Shown here piece by piece: positions 19,301 to 28,129 of a DNA stretch of 64,000 nucleotides (position 1 is its first letter; every line of letters begins with the position of its first letter). The notes under the pieces are model-generated. The model searched no databases and was not told where the DNA came from. It saw nothing but the letters and a program-made list of their open reading frames with translations. This DNA comes from a virus: positions 38,003 to 102,002 of IMG/VR virus record IMGVR_UViG_3300042879_003877; one strand, 5' to 3'. A program made the position numbers and the translations under genes.

Positions 19301-20785
19301 GCTTTACCTACATTATCAAGCAATAAATCTCCTGTATATTCTGCTGTTTTTGTTGATACTAATGTTCTTATACAAAAATATGGTCAAGTTTATGAGAATT
19401 TATATTCTCATCATTCTACTATTGAATTTAAACCTAAAGATATAAGTAATCTTCCTATTGGTGATCCAATAGAAATTAAAATTATAGGAAGATTAACTAC
19501 TGATAAATTAGATGTATTATTAGTTGATAATCCTCTTTCTAAGAATAAATATCCACATATTACATTATCTACAATAAATGGTATAAGGCCAGTTGAAAGT
19601 AATTCAGAAATTGAAAAAAATCAAAAAAAGATAAAACCGTTAAATGATAGTATTGAAGGAATAATAGGTTATTCTGATGGCGTTAAAAAAATTACAACTC
19701 CATTACCAAAAAAAGTAACACCTGCTGTTAAACAATCTATTATAAATAGAATTAATTCATTTAATACATTAGAAGAATTAAATCAAGCCTGGGAGTCACC
19801 TAAATTTACAAATGATCAAAAAGCAGAATATAAAGAATATTTTACTAAACGTAAAGAAGTTATATTAGCTTATATGAAGAGAGCGGAAGACTTTAAAAAC
19901 TATGTAAAAAATAACATAGGAATATTTAAAACTATTAAATTAGGTGAAAAATATACTGAATTTGAAGCTCAAATCACAGGAAATATAAGCGGAGGCCAAA
20001 TAGAAGTTAGAACTAATACAGGTAAAATTATTTTAGTTAATAGAAATCAAGTCATAGATAAAATAGAAACCTCTCCAAGTATTAATGTTGAACTTGAAAA
20101 TTATGTAAATTCTAATAAGAATATATTTAAAACTGTAATATTAGGAGGGAAATATGAAATATTTGAAGCTCAAGTTACAGGAAAAATAAGTAAAGGAAAA
20201 GTAGAACTTAAAACTAATACAGGGAAATTAATACAAGCAAGTTTAGATCAATTAAGGGATTTAAATAAATCTACTAATAATAAGGATTTATCAAGACTAA
20301 ATCATAGATTATCTAAATTTGAGTTTTCTGATGAATTAAGAGTTCTATACGATCAATTAATAGAATCATATAATTATGATACAAATAAAGTTCATAAAGA
20401 TATTATTTCAAGATCAGATGTAATGTTTCAACCATATTTTGTTAATGAGCAGAATGAATTAGTTGGAGTATATTATTATGAATCAGAAACAAATCCTACC
20501 TTTGGCAGATTTGCTAAAAGTCTTTCAGATGCAAGAGCTAGTTTTTTAAGAAATGCTATGAATAATGGTTTTAAACTTAATATTATTCAAAAGTATTCTC
20601 CTTTAGCAAAATACTATCCTGCAAAACTTGTATCGTTTTATTATTCTTTAACTGAAGATCAATTAAAAAAAATTGATAGTATGTTAAAAAAAGAAGGGTA
20701 TGAAAAGATAGAAGATTTATTTAATAATAAAATAGCTTTAATATCAGAAGATGATATTATTGAAATATTAAAATGTCATATATAA
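16328..20785 (+). CDS. Polyvalent injected protein: ART-like, KWCTA, zincin and 2H phosphoesterase-like domains
   Basis: This 1485-aa protein contains several effector-like modules in order. Residues ~50-110 (VYHGKNEG, then IYFAPSKEEAEYWGG) match the start of ADP-ribosyltransferase domains found in phage polyvalent proteins. A KWCTAT motif at W482-C483 marks an uncharacterised domain. An acidic linker with two tandem 21-bp units follows at 18170-18211. A zincin metalloprotease motif AIHEVAHRG lies at H852-E853-H856. Residues ~1000-1095 contain HST (H1029) and HIT (H1077), the paired HxT motifs of the 2H phosphoesterase superfamily. Two related beta-rich repeats lie near residues 1190-1250 and 1257-1312. 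Polyvalent proteins are typically injected to protect the phage genome or disarm the host. It directly abuts its neighbours. The zincin is confident, the ART and 2H domains moderate. Confidence 0.7.
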   Translation: MSCKPTYKGVRYNSLEELKSSVITPQQKQEALQQYSAYLDTIFPDSKVKDIVYHGKNEGNSLDLTLYEKDHDIYFAPSKEEAEYWGGRPGKTGYLKKNTNPETFNIMINGRDANLEEKKEYLKKLFEIKITPAIINNPYSGITQTDDGRNLKEYSSKPEQIHILGSKRDIEGFKEFVSKKEVEGEKNNLTTHAKVLETTIKEQLPKEIADTITILETIPEEILGRDDLYLAMKDVLEANGITDPALINWLGINKGNKHPKNFTSEDQVKKLIEDTYNELLKQEYAEFKKNPIAKESYEKWKAALEKYPTWFKHPMLKHAIKYLNPQRRDKFVLQLSETALQNTYGLVIGKPHELNRIGKLYDKEVLAVVAEVGKHERSASGRGYWVHVPRTQQPLSDEGLVSYSEILKGLKDPSLIKTTFLYKNIRYFVEDNKIKKLLSDLTLSSEEVNLLIKDIENELTKANNSQFKANVELLRKLSPAKWCTATYKAPYYVENFDNYILIVDGVTVVGIEAYPSLIKARFTRNENDSTYEKTFENEESLYEYAKKTNEEFVIQQSKKKVQEVTSVNNNGIASIDHLEDTIAFFEKHGLDTNNPTIQAAIKAKESGGKDKDFKDNGDPDEDNGDPDEYYNLAYGPYAEIENRAAAINTLEEARTFLFERVGGTPNTEFYYALKPEFQADYELAKFTIEQSPQMIGYIEPELPFYLELAKLAMQKDYSLFQYLRVEAKVDPDNIAANEAFIVERNRRQAIYLQLPEQQKEEVNLIVNNLDGTEEEKARILDQYTTREILDTLNKYINIDTIQTLRLKLNIDYLPLSKTNENRIQGYYDATNDKVVIIAANVKKEEAAKVAIHEVAHRGMLRMAKELGGVKQLHDALIGAEQELIKKLPELLKRTGHTSLENLMIDYGFDKDSREGKTKLLMELAARWAETLVDKPKPTWWVKLLQKLGDWLKIFTGKTLTEDEVNSLVGGFVKYGSKKKENNSEESESGMKALPTLSSNKSPVYSAVFVDTNVLIQKYGQVYENLYSHHSTIEFKPKDISNLPIGDPIEIKIIGRLTTDKLDVLLVDNPLSKNKYPHITLSTINGIRPVESNSEIEKNQKKIKPLNDSIEGIIGYSDGVKKITTPLPKKVTPAVKQSIINRINSFNTLEELNQAWESPKFTNDQKAEYKEYFTKRKEVILAYMKRAEDFKNYVKNNIGIFKTIKLGEKYTEFEAQITGNISGGQIEVRTNTGKIILVNRNQVIDKIETSPSINVELENYVNSNKNIFKTVILGGKYEIFEAQVTGKISKGKVELKTNTGKLIQASLDQLRDLNKSTNNKDLSRLNHRLSKFEFSDELRVLYDQLIESYNYDTNKVHKDIISRSDVMFQPYFVNEQNELVGVYYYESETNPTFGRFAKSLSDARASFLRNAMNNGFKLNIIQKYSPLAKYYPAKLVSFYYSLTEDQLKKIDSMLKKEGYEKIEDLFNNKIALISEDDIIEILKCHI
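18170..18211 (+). repeat. Tandem 2 x 21-bp repeat in acidic linker
   Basis: Two identical adjacent 21-bp units encode DNGDPDE twice. The unit resembles the GDPDNDN linker of the giant RNA polymerase gene near 2580, so related linkers join domains in two different proteins. Replication slippage or module shuffling is the probable origin. Confidence 0.8.
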
Positions 20786-23700
20786 ATGAAGTGTATAAAT
20801 AAAAGTCATCCTAATTTTTTAAAATTAGAAAAACGTTTAGGTAAATTAGGTGCAGAATTAGCGGTAAGACATTATTCTAGAGTTAAATCTAGAACAGGAG
20901 ATTTTATATATCCTGAAGTTAAAGATTTAAATGCTTTTTATTCTTCATTTAAATCAGTACAAGAAAGATTGATTTCTTCATTAGTAAGTTTAGATCCAAA
21001 TATATCTAAAGGAGTTTTAATGCATGCTTTAACTGGAATTGTAACTGGTCCTCGAGAAAAGATTAAAGCTGATCATATTGTAATGGGTTTTAATGATAAT
21101 AATCAATTAAAAAACCAGAATCTTGAAATCTTTCAAAGATTATCTAATTCATTTCCAGATATTTTTCAATTTAAAGAAGGAGGAATTAATTCACAACATG
21201 TTTATATAAGAGAAGGTAAATATAATCCTAACATATCTTTAGAAGAAATATCTAGTTATTTAACATTTGATAATTCTATTTCTGATTTTATAGGATCTTT
21301 AAAATCCATAAATAAAGCAAATCCTCGTTTTGAAGCAGCTTTAGAAGTTTTATTATATAAATTAGAGTCTAAATTTAATATTTCTTGGAAATTTGATTAT
21401 AGAACTCCCAAAAAAGGATATATTAAAGATGGGGTAGTTTATATTAATCCTAATTATGCAACAGCTGATACAGCTATTCATGAATATTTACATCCATTTA
21501 TAGAATTAGTAAGACTAAATAATAGTACTTTATACACTTTATTAAGTAATAAAGCTAAAACACTTGAATATAACGGATCTAAATTAATAGATCAAATTAA
21601 ATTATCTTATCCTGAATATTCTGAACAAGCTTTAATTTATGAAACAATTGTAACTGCCGCAGGTTTAATATCTACAGGAGAATTAACTGAACCAGTAGTT
21701 CAATCTTATTCTCTCTTTGATTTAATTGATAGAGTTGTTTCATTTTTTATGAAACTATTTGGAAAAATAAAAGACTTTGAAGTAAATCTATCTACTCCAT
21801 TAACTACATTATTAAATGGATTTTTAAATGATGATTTTTCTGTTAATTTGAAAGACTATGCTTTTGCAGCTGATCAACGTTTATCTCCTACAGAAGTTAA
21901 TAAAGTATTAGATGATATAAATGATAATATTGAAGTAACCTTTGTAAAAGGTGAATTAGATATAGATGAGCCAAAACGTAAATATATTGATAAACGTAGT
22001 CAGCAAATATTTAAATCTGTGCATGAAGCTATTATAGATGTCTTTTATAAACAAACTTTTAAAAAAACATTTTCTCCAACAGAAAAAAGTGAATATTTAA
22101 AGAATGTAGGAACTGTTTTTCATAATTATATAGAACAATTATTATCTGATAAATTTACTATTGTAGATAAAGATGGTTATTTGAATGAAAATTTAAAGAA
22201 ATTAAGTTCAGAAGAAAGAAGTGAAGCAATTCAAGACATGTTAATGAGTTTAGTAAATGATTTTGCTATTACTTCTCCAGAAGATGAAAATAAAATATTA
22301 TTAGATTCTGATGCAGCTAATATATTAAAAACAGTTGTTGCTGAGTTTTTACCAGGAATGATTGAATTTTACATTCAAAGACATGGAATAGATGTTCAAT
22401 TTAGAACTGAACAAAAAGTAATTAATCCTGAAACAGGAATAGCTGGTACTATAGATTTATTAGTTTTAGGTAATGGAAGTTTTTCTATTGTAGATTGGAA
22501 GACTTTATCTGCTAGTAGATATGATAAGTATAATACTACCTTTAGAGAAATTGAAATATTATCAGATAAAAAAGAAACAGCTTATGCTTTACAGTTATCA
22601 GAGTATGCTAAAATGGTTAAACGATTAACTGGATTAGAATTTATTGATGGTAGAGCTATACCTGTAGGTCTTTTTGTAGGTAAAAAGAGTGAATTCAACA
22701 TATTTACAGGAGAATATGATAAATCTGATGATTATACATTAAATTCTTTTAATCCTGATAGAGATCCTATTACAATTCAACCTTTTGGATCCACTGAAAT
22801 TAAACAAGAAGGGGAAGTTCCTCAACGTTACTTACTACCAATTATTGTATCTGATGAGAATGAAGATCATATTAATACATTAATTAATAAGCTTGAATCA
22901 TTATTACAGAACTATATTAAACAACAAGAAGAATCTAGAGAAGATAGAGAATTCTTAAAATCTTTAAGATTTAGAGAAATTAGAAAGATTATTCAGGATT
23001 TAAAAGTCAGAAAAAGTGCTGATGCTGCTAAAAGACGTATTAACATGTTAATATCGGAAGCAGAAAAAGAGTTAACTAAAAAAACTGAAGACATTAATCT
23101 AAAGAAAATACAAGATTTAATTTATGAATTAAATGTATATAGTAACTTATCTACTTATTTTCCTTTAGAAGATCAAGATAACACAGAAGATAAAAATGCT
23201 TTAGCTTTATTAGAAAGAAAGATATTTTTAAGTGTAAAAAGTTTAAAAAATCTTAGAAATCAGATATTATCTGAACAAGCTCAAGGTTTTGGTATATATA
23301 ATTTAACAAGTAATGAAAAAGCATATACAGGTGCTAAAAGGCATTTTAGAGAGTTTTCTGCTATATCAGATGTAAAAACAATAGCTTTTTTAAATGCAAA
23401 ACAAACATTATTATTTAATAAAGCTAATATTGAGAAATTAAAACATTTTAAGAATCTTAATGAGTTTTCTAAATTATCCCAATCAGATTTTAATTATTTC
23501 TTTCAAAAGAACAGACAAGGAAAAAGAATTCCAAAGTTAATAGCTAAAATTGATAAAGGTAAAATATTAGCTGAAGCTAATGGATTTGAAACTTTAGATG
23601 AGTTATATGCTTTTGAAGATGATAATTTTATTAGAAATGATGAAGCTTATCAAAAAGCTAAAAACGCATATCGAGATTTTTTAATGTCTACATTAGATTT

Positions 23701-26146
23701 TATAGATGTAGAATTAGAAGAAGAAACCGAGGAGGAATATTATCATAATCAAGCATTACGAGATAAATTAAATCAATTGCTAGATGTTTGGGAGCTTGAA
23801 AATAACAAAGCTTTTATTGAAAGAGAAGGTGTAATAACAAATATTAATTGGAGATTTTTTAATTTAACTGAAGAAGCCGAAAGTAAGTTTCATACTAAAG
23901 ATTATATTAAATTAAAAGAATCTGAAGACAGAGTCAATTTATATAATACTCTTATAGATATAAATACTAAAGCATTTGAAGAAGGTTTAATCCCTAATAA
24001 ATTTACTTTCTATCCATCAGCTTATGCTACAATAACTGAAAAAGTACAGGATAAGAACTTTTCAGATATATCTCTTCAGAATTATTATAGAAAACTAAAA
24101 GAGAATATTAATGATGAAGATAGTTTGGCTGAGACTATTATAAATCCTATTACAGGTGAAGAAGAGTTAGTTATTCCTAAATTATTCCAACAAGATATAT
24201 CTAATATTAAAGAAAAAGATTTATTTTCTAAAATAATTAGCTTAGATGATGAAGATTTTGCAGTTAGACTGGAAGAATATGGATTAAGAAAAACGTTAGA
24301 AACTTTTGATTTTACTATTGATGAGATAAATAAAGTTTTAAATTTAGGATTTGATCCAAAATCAAAAGTCATTGATAAATATGATATTATTAATGAATTA
24401 AAAGATTATAGCAATCAATCATTTAATTTATTAAAAGTATATTCATTATTTTCTTCTCATTTAGAAGAATTTAAAGCCAAACAATCCTTAGAAGAATTAT
24501 CTAGAATTTTAATTGAAATTGAAAAAGATAAAGAAAATCTTCAAGTTAATAAAGATGGAAATATAGTATATAGTACAAATATTTCTGGTGAAAAGATTCC
24601 TCAAGTTATTAAAGGACATAATGAAAATACTGAATTATTAAGACGTTTTATTAATTATTCAGTATATGGTAAATCAGGATTTTCAGAATTAGCAAAGTTT
24701 GCAGGTAACACTATCTTAAATACTAATATCTCTACAGTTAAAACTGTTAAAAAGTTAATGGCTTGGAGAAGTATGACTACATTAGGTTTTAATATTTTGT
24801 CAGCTAGTTCAGCTTTATTTGGAGGTATGTCCAATCTTTTATTAGAAGCCAATAGAAATGGATATTTTACAAAGTCAGATATAGCTTCTTCCAAAGTAAG
24901 TTTAGCAAACTCACTATTAAACGATACAGCAAAGGAAAGAATGAGATTATTAGATTCAATTGACTCTTTTATTGAAGATTCAGATAGAATTAGAGGTAAT
25001 AAACTTTCAAAAGTAACGTTTGAGAAACATTTTACTCAGGAAAAGTTATATTTCATGTTAAGAAATGTAGATAAATACATTCAAAATGTAATAGGTTTAT
25101 CTACTTTGAATAATTTTATTCTTAGAAATAATGAATTATATAATATTAGAGATTTAGCTAAAGAAGAATTAAATTATGAGGCTCAGTTTAATAATATGAT
25201 GAGTCTTAAAGAATTTGAAAATGTTAGTAAATTAGATATAGAACTAGAAAATAAAATAAAAGAATTACAAAAAGAATCCTTATTTAACAATCCTTCTGTT
25301 GAATTATCAGAAGATCATATTATTAAATTAAGACCTTTGATTCAAAAATTAACTACAAAAGTCATAGGTAATGCTTCACATGAGGATAAAAATGCGTTTG
25401 GATTAAGTGCATTAGGTGTAATATCTATGCAATTTAAAAATTGGATGCCTAGATTAGTTACAGAAAGATTTGGTGATCCTGAAATAGATAATGTAACTAA
25501 ACGATTAAATTGGGGAAAATATATGACGTTTAAAGATTTAATAGGAAAGGATTTTTTACAATTAACAAAAGCAGCATTTTCTCAAATGAATGAAGTTTCT
25601 TATGAAAAAATCCTAACAAAATATAATAACTTAAAAGAACAACATTTATTAAATGGAGGATCAGAAAATAACTTTATTTCTTTTTCAGATTTTACTCATG
25701 TATATATAAATAATATTAGATCTACTTTTAAAGAATTATTAATTATAACTAGTTTACTGATAGCTATATTATCCATAGGAATGGCCTGGGATGATGATGA
25801 ACCTAAGTCTGGTTATCAAAGATTAGTATTAAATATGTTAGGTAAATTTAAAAATGAGTTAACCTTCTATATAAATCCTGTTTCTTTTACAGATTTAGTA
25901 AATAAACCTTTCCCAGTAGTTCAGACATTAGTAGATGGAATGAGATTTGGAGAACATATGACTCGATATAGCTTTAATCAAGTTCAAAATATTTTCACGA
26001 ATGATGAACAAGAAGATTTAGAAAAAACCCACCCTTTTAAATATTTTAGTAAATTATTTCCAATTTCTAAAGAAATGATGAATTGGATGGCTATTATAGA
26101 TGAAGATTTTAGAAAAAAACATAATATAACTTTAAGATATAATTAA
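20786..26146 (+). CDS. Large virion-block protein with zincin metalloprotease and PD-(D/E)XK nuclease domains
   Basis: This 1786-aa protein starts at the base after the preceding stop codon. An AIHEYLHPF zincin motif (H232-E233-H236) suggests a zinc protease. Residues ~545-575 carry a PD-(D/E)XK nuclease core: D557 in GTIDLLVL and D570-W-K572 in IVDWKT. Long Lys/Glu-rich coiled-coil-like stretches follow (about residues 690-850 and 900-1060). A hydrophobic segment at about 1650-1668 (LIITSLLIAILSIGMAW) is a likely membrane segment near the C-terminus. Nuclease plus protease in a virion-block protein is consistent with an injected host-takeover protein, or with processing of virion proteins. 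The C-terminal membrane helix could serve passage across the inner membrane. The domain calls rest on motifs; the overall role is inferred. Confidence 0.7.
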   Translation: MKCINKSHPNFLKLEKRLGKLGAELAVRHYSRVKSRTGDFIYPEVKDLNAFYSSFKSVQERLISSLVSLDPNISKGVLMHALTGIVTGPREKIKADHIVMGFNDNNQLKNQNLEIFQRLSNSFPDIFQFKEGGINSQHVYIREGKYNPNISLEEISSYLTFDNSISDFIGSLKSINKANPRFEAALEVLLYKLESKFNISWKFDYRTPKKGYIKDGVVYINPNYATADTAIHEYLHPFIELVRLNNSTLYTLLSNKAKTLEYNGSKLIDQIKLSYPEYSEQALIYETIVTAAGLISTGELTEPVVQSYSLFDLIDRVVSFFMKLFGKIKDFEVNLSTPLTTLLNGFLNDDFSVNLKDYAFAADQRLSPTEVNKVLDDINDNIEVTFVKGELDIDEPKRKYIDKRSQQIFKSVHEAIIDVFYKQTFKKTFSPTEKSEYLKNVGTVFHNYIEQLLSDKFTIVDKDGYLNENLKKLSSEERSEAIQDMLMSLVNDFAITSPEDENKILLDSDAANILKTVVAEFLPGMIEFYIQRHGIDVQFRTEQKVINPETGIAGTIDLLVLGNGSFSIVDWKTLSASRYDKYNTTFREIEILSDKKETAYALQLSEYAKMVKRLTGLEFIDGRAIPVGLFVGKKSEFNIFTGEYDKSDDYTLNSFNPDRDPITIQPFGSTEIKQEGEVPQRYLLPIIVSDENEDHINTLINKLESLLQNYIKQQEESREDREFLKSLRFREIRKIIQDLKVRKSADAAKRRINMLISEAEKELTKKTEDINLKKIQDLIYELNVYSNLSTYFPLEDQDNTEDKNALALLERKIFLSVKSLKNLRNQILSEQAQGFGIYNLTSNEKAYTGAKRHFREFSAISDVKTIAFLNAKQTLLFNKANIEKLKHFKNLNEFSKLSQSDFNYFFQKNRQGKRIPKLIAKIDKGKILAEANGFETLDELYAFEDDNFIRNDEAYQKAKNAYRDFLMSTLDFIDVELEEETEEEYYHNQALRDKLNQLLDVWELENNKAFIEREGVITNINWRFFNLTEEAESKFHTKDYIKLKESEDRVNLYNTLIDINTKAFEEGLIPNKFTFYPSAYATITEKVQDKNFSDISLQNYYRKLKENINDEDSLAETIINPITGEEELVIPKLFQQDISNIKEKDLFSKIISLDDEDFAVRLEEYGLRKTLETFDFTIDEINKVLNLGFDPKSKVIDKYDIINELKDYSNQSFNLLKVYSLFSSHLEEFKAKQSLEELSRILIEIEKDKENLQVNKDGNIVYSTNISGEKIPQVIKGHNENTELLRRFINYSVYGKSGFSELAKFAGNTILNTNISTVKTVKKLMAWRSMTTLGFNILSASSALFGGMSNLLLEANRNGYFTKSDIASSKVSLANSLLNDTAKERMRLLDSIDSFIEDSDRIRGNKLSKVTFEKHFTQEKLYFMLRNVDKYIQNVIGLSTLNNFILRNNELYNIRDLAKEELNYEAQFNNMMSLKEFENVSKLDIELENKIKELQKESLFNNPSVELSEDHIIKLRPLIQKLTTKVIGNASHEDKNAFGLSALGVISMQFKNWMPRLVTERFGDPEIDNVTKRLNWGKYMTFKDLIGKDFLQLTKAAFSQMNEVSYEKILTKYNNLKEQHLLNGGSENNFISFSDFTHVYINNIRSTFKELLIITSLLIAILSIGMAWDDDEPKSGYQRLVLNMLGKFKNELTFYINPVSFTDLVNKPFPVVQTLVDGMRFGEHMTRYSFNQVQNIFTNDEQEDLEKTHPFKYFSKLFPISKEMMNWMAIIDEDFRKKHNITLRYN

Positions 26147-26147
26147 T

Positions 26148-26384
26148 ATGTTAATAAATGTAGAACTCCCTAATGGAATGACTGTTAAAGTAGAATCCGA
26201 TTGGTTTTATTTATTATCAGATAATGAATTAGAAAAATTTTATGATAATCAAACAGTAAATTTTGAATATCATCAAATAATTAAAAACCCATTTGATAAC
26301 TCAGCTTTAGAAGTTTTTAAACAAGATGCTGAAGATGAATTTGAAGATTTAGATATCTCTATAGATTATATAGAAGAAGATTAA
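26148..26384 (+). CDS. Small acidic protein, unknown
   Basis: This 78-aa protein is very acidic at its C-terminus (EDEFEDLD...EED) and begins with a beta-rich half (MLINVELPNGMTVKVE). It starts 1 bp after the large zincin/nuclease gene and is the last gene before the structured leader at 26437. No family is recognised; it could be a small chaperone or inhibitor of a neighbouring protein. Confidence 0.6.
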   Translation: MLINVELPNGMTVKVESDWFYLLSDNELEKFYDNQTVNFEYHQIIKNPFDNSALEVFKQDAEDEFEDLDISIDYIEED

Positions 26385-26436
26385 TTTTTAAAATTAATAT
26401 ACTTTATAGATTAAAAATCAGTAACTTATATTATAG

Positions 26437-26473
26437 TTAGTGTCATATACACTAAGGAATTATTATTCCTAAG
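26437..26473 (+). promoter_or_regulatory. Overlapping, mutually exclusive hairpins in leader of the structural/lysis operon
   Basis: The 116-bp gap 26385-26500 contains two hairpins that share bases. TTAGTGT (26437-26443) pairs perfectly with ACACTAA (26449-26455) around a 5-nt loop. CTAAGGAAT (26452-26460) pairs with ATTCCTAAG (26465-26473) with one mismatch. No U-tract follows, so this is not a plain terminator. It may be an attenuator, RNA-processing site or inverted-repeat protein-binding site ahead of the gene at 26501. Confidence 0.5.
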
Positions 26474-26500
26474 ATTTACTCTTATTTTAAAATAAATACT

Positions 26501-26875
26501 ATGCAAAGTTCATTACATACAGCTACAGCTCAGAAATTACTTTCTGATATACGAGGTATATTAGGTCAAGGATTTAAACAATTATGTTGTAAATTAGAAC
26601 CAACTCCAGATGGGGTTAGTTTAGCCCATTTTGATTCTTTTTTAGGAAATAGTGCTATTATGAGTGGTATAATTGGGAATACTTTTTCTATTTTTAAATT
26701 AACTAATCAAGTTGTACAGTTAAATACAAGTATAGGAACTGTTATTCTTCCTGCTGGTCCTACTTTCTATCAAACTCCTGTTTATACAAATCCATTTTAT
26801 ATTGGTTCAGTAACTATATTATCAGGAGGAGGTACTTTAACAGATATTACTATTGTTTCTAGTTTATTACATTAA
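26501..26875 (+). CDS. Probable small structural protein
   Basis: This 124-aa protein has an alpha-helical start with a QLCCKL motif. Its remainder is Gly/Thr/Ser-rich and beta-type, with no charge clusters, as in phage tail or fibre-associated proteins. It follows the structured leader and precedes the lysis cassette. The CC dipeptide recurs in the products of 28159 and 28587, hinting at related small virion proteins. No specific family is recognised. Confidence 0.5.
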   Translation: MQSSLHTATAQKLLSDIRGILGQGFKQLCCKLEPTPDGVSLAHFDSFLGNSAIMSGIIGNTFSIFKLTNQVVQLNTSIGTVILPAGPTFYQTPVYTNPFYIGSVTILSGGGTLTDITIVSSLLH

Positions 26876-26883
26876 TTTTATTT

Positions 26884-27270
26884 ATGTTTCAAGGTTTAAT
26901 AAATATATGGAAATACTTTATAAAACTGAAAGCTGAAAAACAAATAATAGGCGTAATTGGAGGAGCTTTATTATTTATTGGTTTCTTGTTTTTTAAAGAA
27001 AGAAGTTCTAATTTAAATAGTTCTAATGAATATAAAAAACATATTCAAAAAATGAACGATACTTGTCAATTAGAAAAGAAAGAGCTTCAAAGACAGGTTG
27101 CTTATTGGAAAGATTCATTAGCTTCTGAGAAGTTATTTAATGCTATTAATGAAATAAATGAAATGAAAAAAATAGCTAATGACGTTAAAGTTATTGAAAA
27201 TAGAGTTTCTAAAAAGACTCAAGAAATAAAACAAAAACAATCTAATTTATTAAAAAAAATAAATAAATAA
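26884..27270 (+). CDS. Membrane-anchored coiled-coil protein, possible inner-membrane spanin
   Basis: This 128-aa protein has one N-terminal membrane helix (about residues 21-39, IIGVIGGALLFIGFLFF) followed by ~85 residues of charged, heptad-like sequence. That is the layout of an inner-membrane spanin or a phage lysis accessory protein. It is directly followed by another small membrane-targeted protein and then the endolysin, so the three form a likely lysis cassette. No sequence homology to a named spanin was recognised; the call rests on topology and neighbours. Confidence 0.5.
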   Translation: MFQGLINIWKYFIKLKAEKQIIGVIGGALLFIGFLFFKERSSNLNSSNEYKKHIQKMNDTCQLEKKELQRQVAYWKDSLASEKLFNAINEINEMKKIANDVKVIENRVSKKTQEIKQKQSNLLKKINK

Positions 27271-27582
27271 ATGAAAAATTTATTAGTTTCTGTGTCTAGT
27301 TCTTTATTGGCTTTTATTGCTTTAGGTTTATTATCAAATAAACAACCTACTATTAATCAAGTTGATATACAACCCATTTATGGACCTCAATTAAAAATAA
27401 GTTCTAATAAACTTCTTGATTCAATAGAAAATTTTAAAATATCAAAACATAATCAATATGAATCTCAGATTAAAAAGTCATTTGAGAATGTTAAAAATCA
27501 AGAAAAGAAACAAGAAGAACTTAATATGTCAATTGATTCGATATCTTGCATGGTTGATACTAGTAGTTCTATAAATAAGTAA
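27271..27582 (+). CDS. Small exported or membrane-anchored protein of the lysis cassette
   Basis: This 103-aa protein starts at the base after the preceding stop. It has an N-terminal hydrophobic stretch (LLVSVSSSLLAFIALGLL) that could be a signal peptide or a membrane anchor, then a charged, helical region. There is no lipobox cysteine next to the hydrophobic segment, so an outer-membrane lipoprotein spanin is not supported. It may partner the 128-aa membrane protein upstream; a holin role is a weaker option. Confidence 0.45.
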   Translation: MKNLLVSVSSSLLAFIALGLLSNKQPTINQVDIQPIYGPQLKISSNKLLDSIENFKISKHNQYESQIKKSFENVKNQEKKQEELNMSIDSISCMVDTSSSINK

Positions 27583-27584
27583 AA

Positions 27585-28124
27585 ATGACATCAATATTAA
27601 ATCATTTAAAACAAATACTACCTCCTAAAATTGTTAGAGAAGCGTTAGCTTTATATGGTATTATAGAAACGCCAGGATCTAAATCAAATCCAGTTATTGT
27701 AAATTGGGCTAAAGAAACTAAAAATAAAGCTGATGATTGGTATAATGCAGATTCTATTCCGTGGTGTTCTTTATTTATGATCGTTATAGCACAACGAGCT
27801 GATAAAGATAGTTCTATGGTAGATTTATCTGCTTTATCTTGGAGGAAGTTTGGTGGAGAAATTGCTATTAAAGATGCTGCTTTAGGAGATGTTTTAATCT
27901 TTACAAGAAAAGGTGGAGGTCATGTAGGAATATATGTAGGAGAAGATAAAAACTTTTTTTATGTATTAGGTGGTAATCAATCTGATCGAGTTAATATAGC
28001 TAAAATATCTAAGTCTAGATGTACTGCTGTAAGAAGACCAATATATAATATTCAACCTGAATCTGTTAAAAAAATAATTGTAACAGACGGTAAAACAATA
28101 AAAGAATCTACAAACGAACAATAA
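27585..28124 (+). CDS. Endolysin, NlpC/P60-CHAP-like cysteine peptidase (TIGR02594-type)
   Basis: This 179-aa protein shows the hallmarks of the TIGR02594 branch of NlpC/P60-CHAP peptidases. C61 in PWCSLF is the probable nucleophile, H113 in GGGHVGIYVG the base, and N131 in LGGNQSD the third catalytic residue. These enzymes cut peptide bonds in peptidoglycan. There is no signal peptide, so export would depend on a holin-like partner, and two small membrane proteins lie directly upstream. The C-terminal ~30 residues extend beyond the domain and are polar. Confidence 0.82.
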   Translation: MTSILNHLKQILPPKIVREALALYGIIETPGSKSNPVIVNWAKETKNKADDWYNADSIPWCSLFMIVIAQRADKDSSMVDLSALSWRKFGGEIAIKDAALGDVLIFTRKGGGHVGIYVGEDKNFFYVLGGNQSDRVNIAKISKSRCTAVRRPIYNIQPESVKKIIVTDGKTIKESTNEQ

Positions 28125-28129
28125 CCTTC

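Noticed and set aside
17756-19323. Several - strand frames opposite the polyvalent gene
   Set aside because: Antisense shadows of a long, motif-bearing gene, with biased composition and no coupling to other - strand genes.
27271-27582. Outer-membrane spanin lipoprotein
   Set aside because: The hydrophobic N-terminus lacks a lipobox cysteine, so only a general membrane or signal-peptide call is justified.
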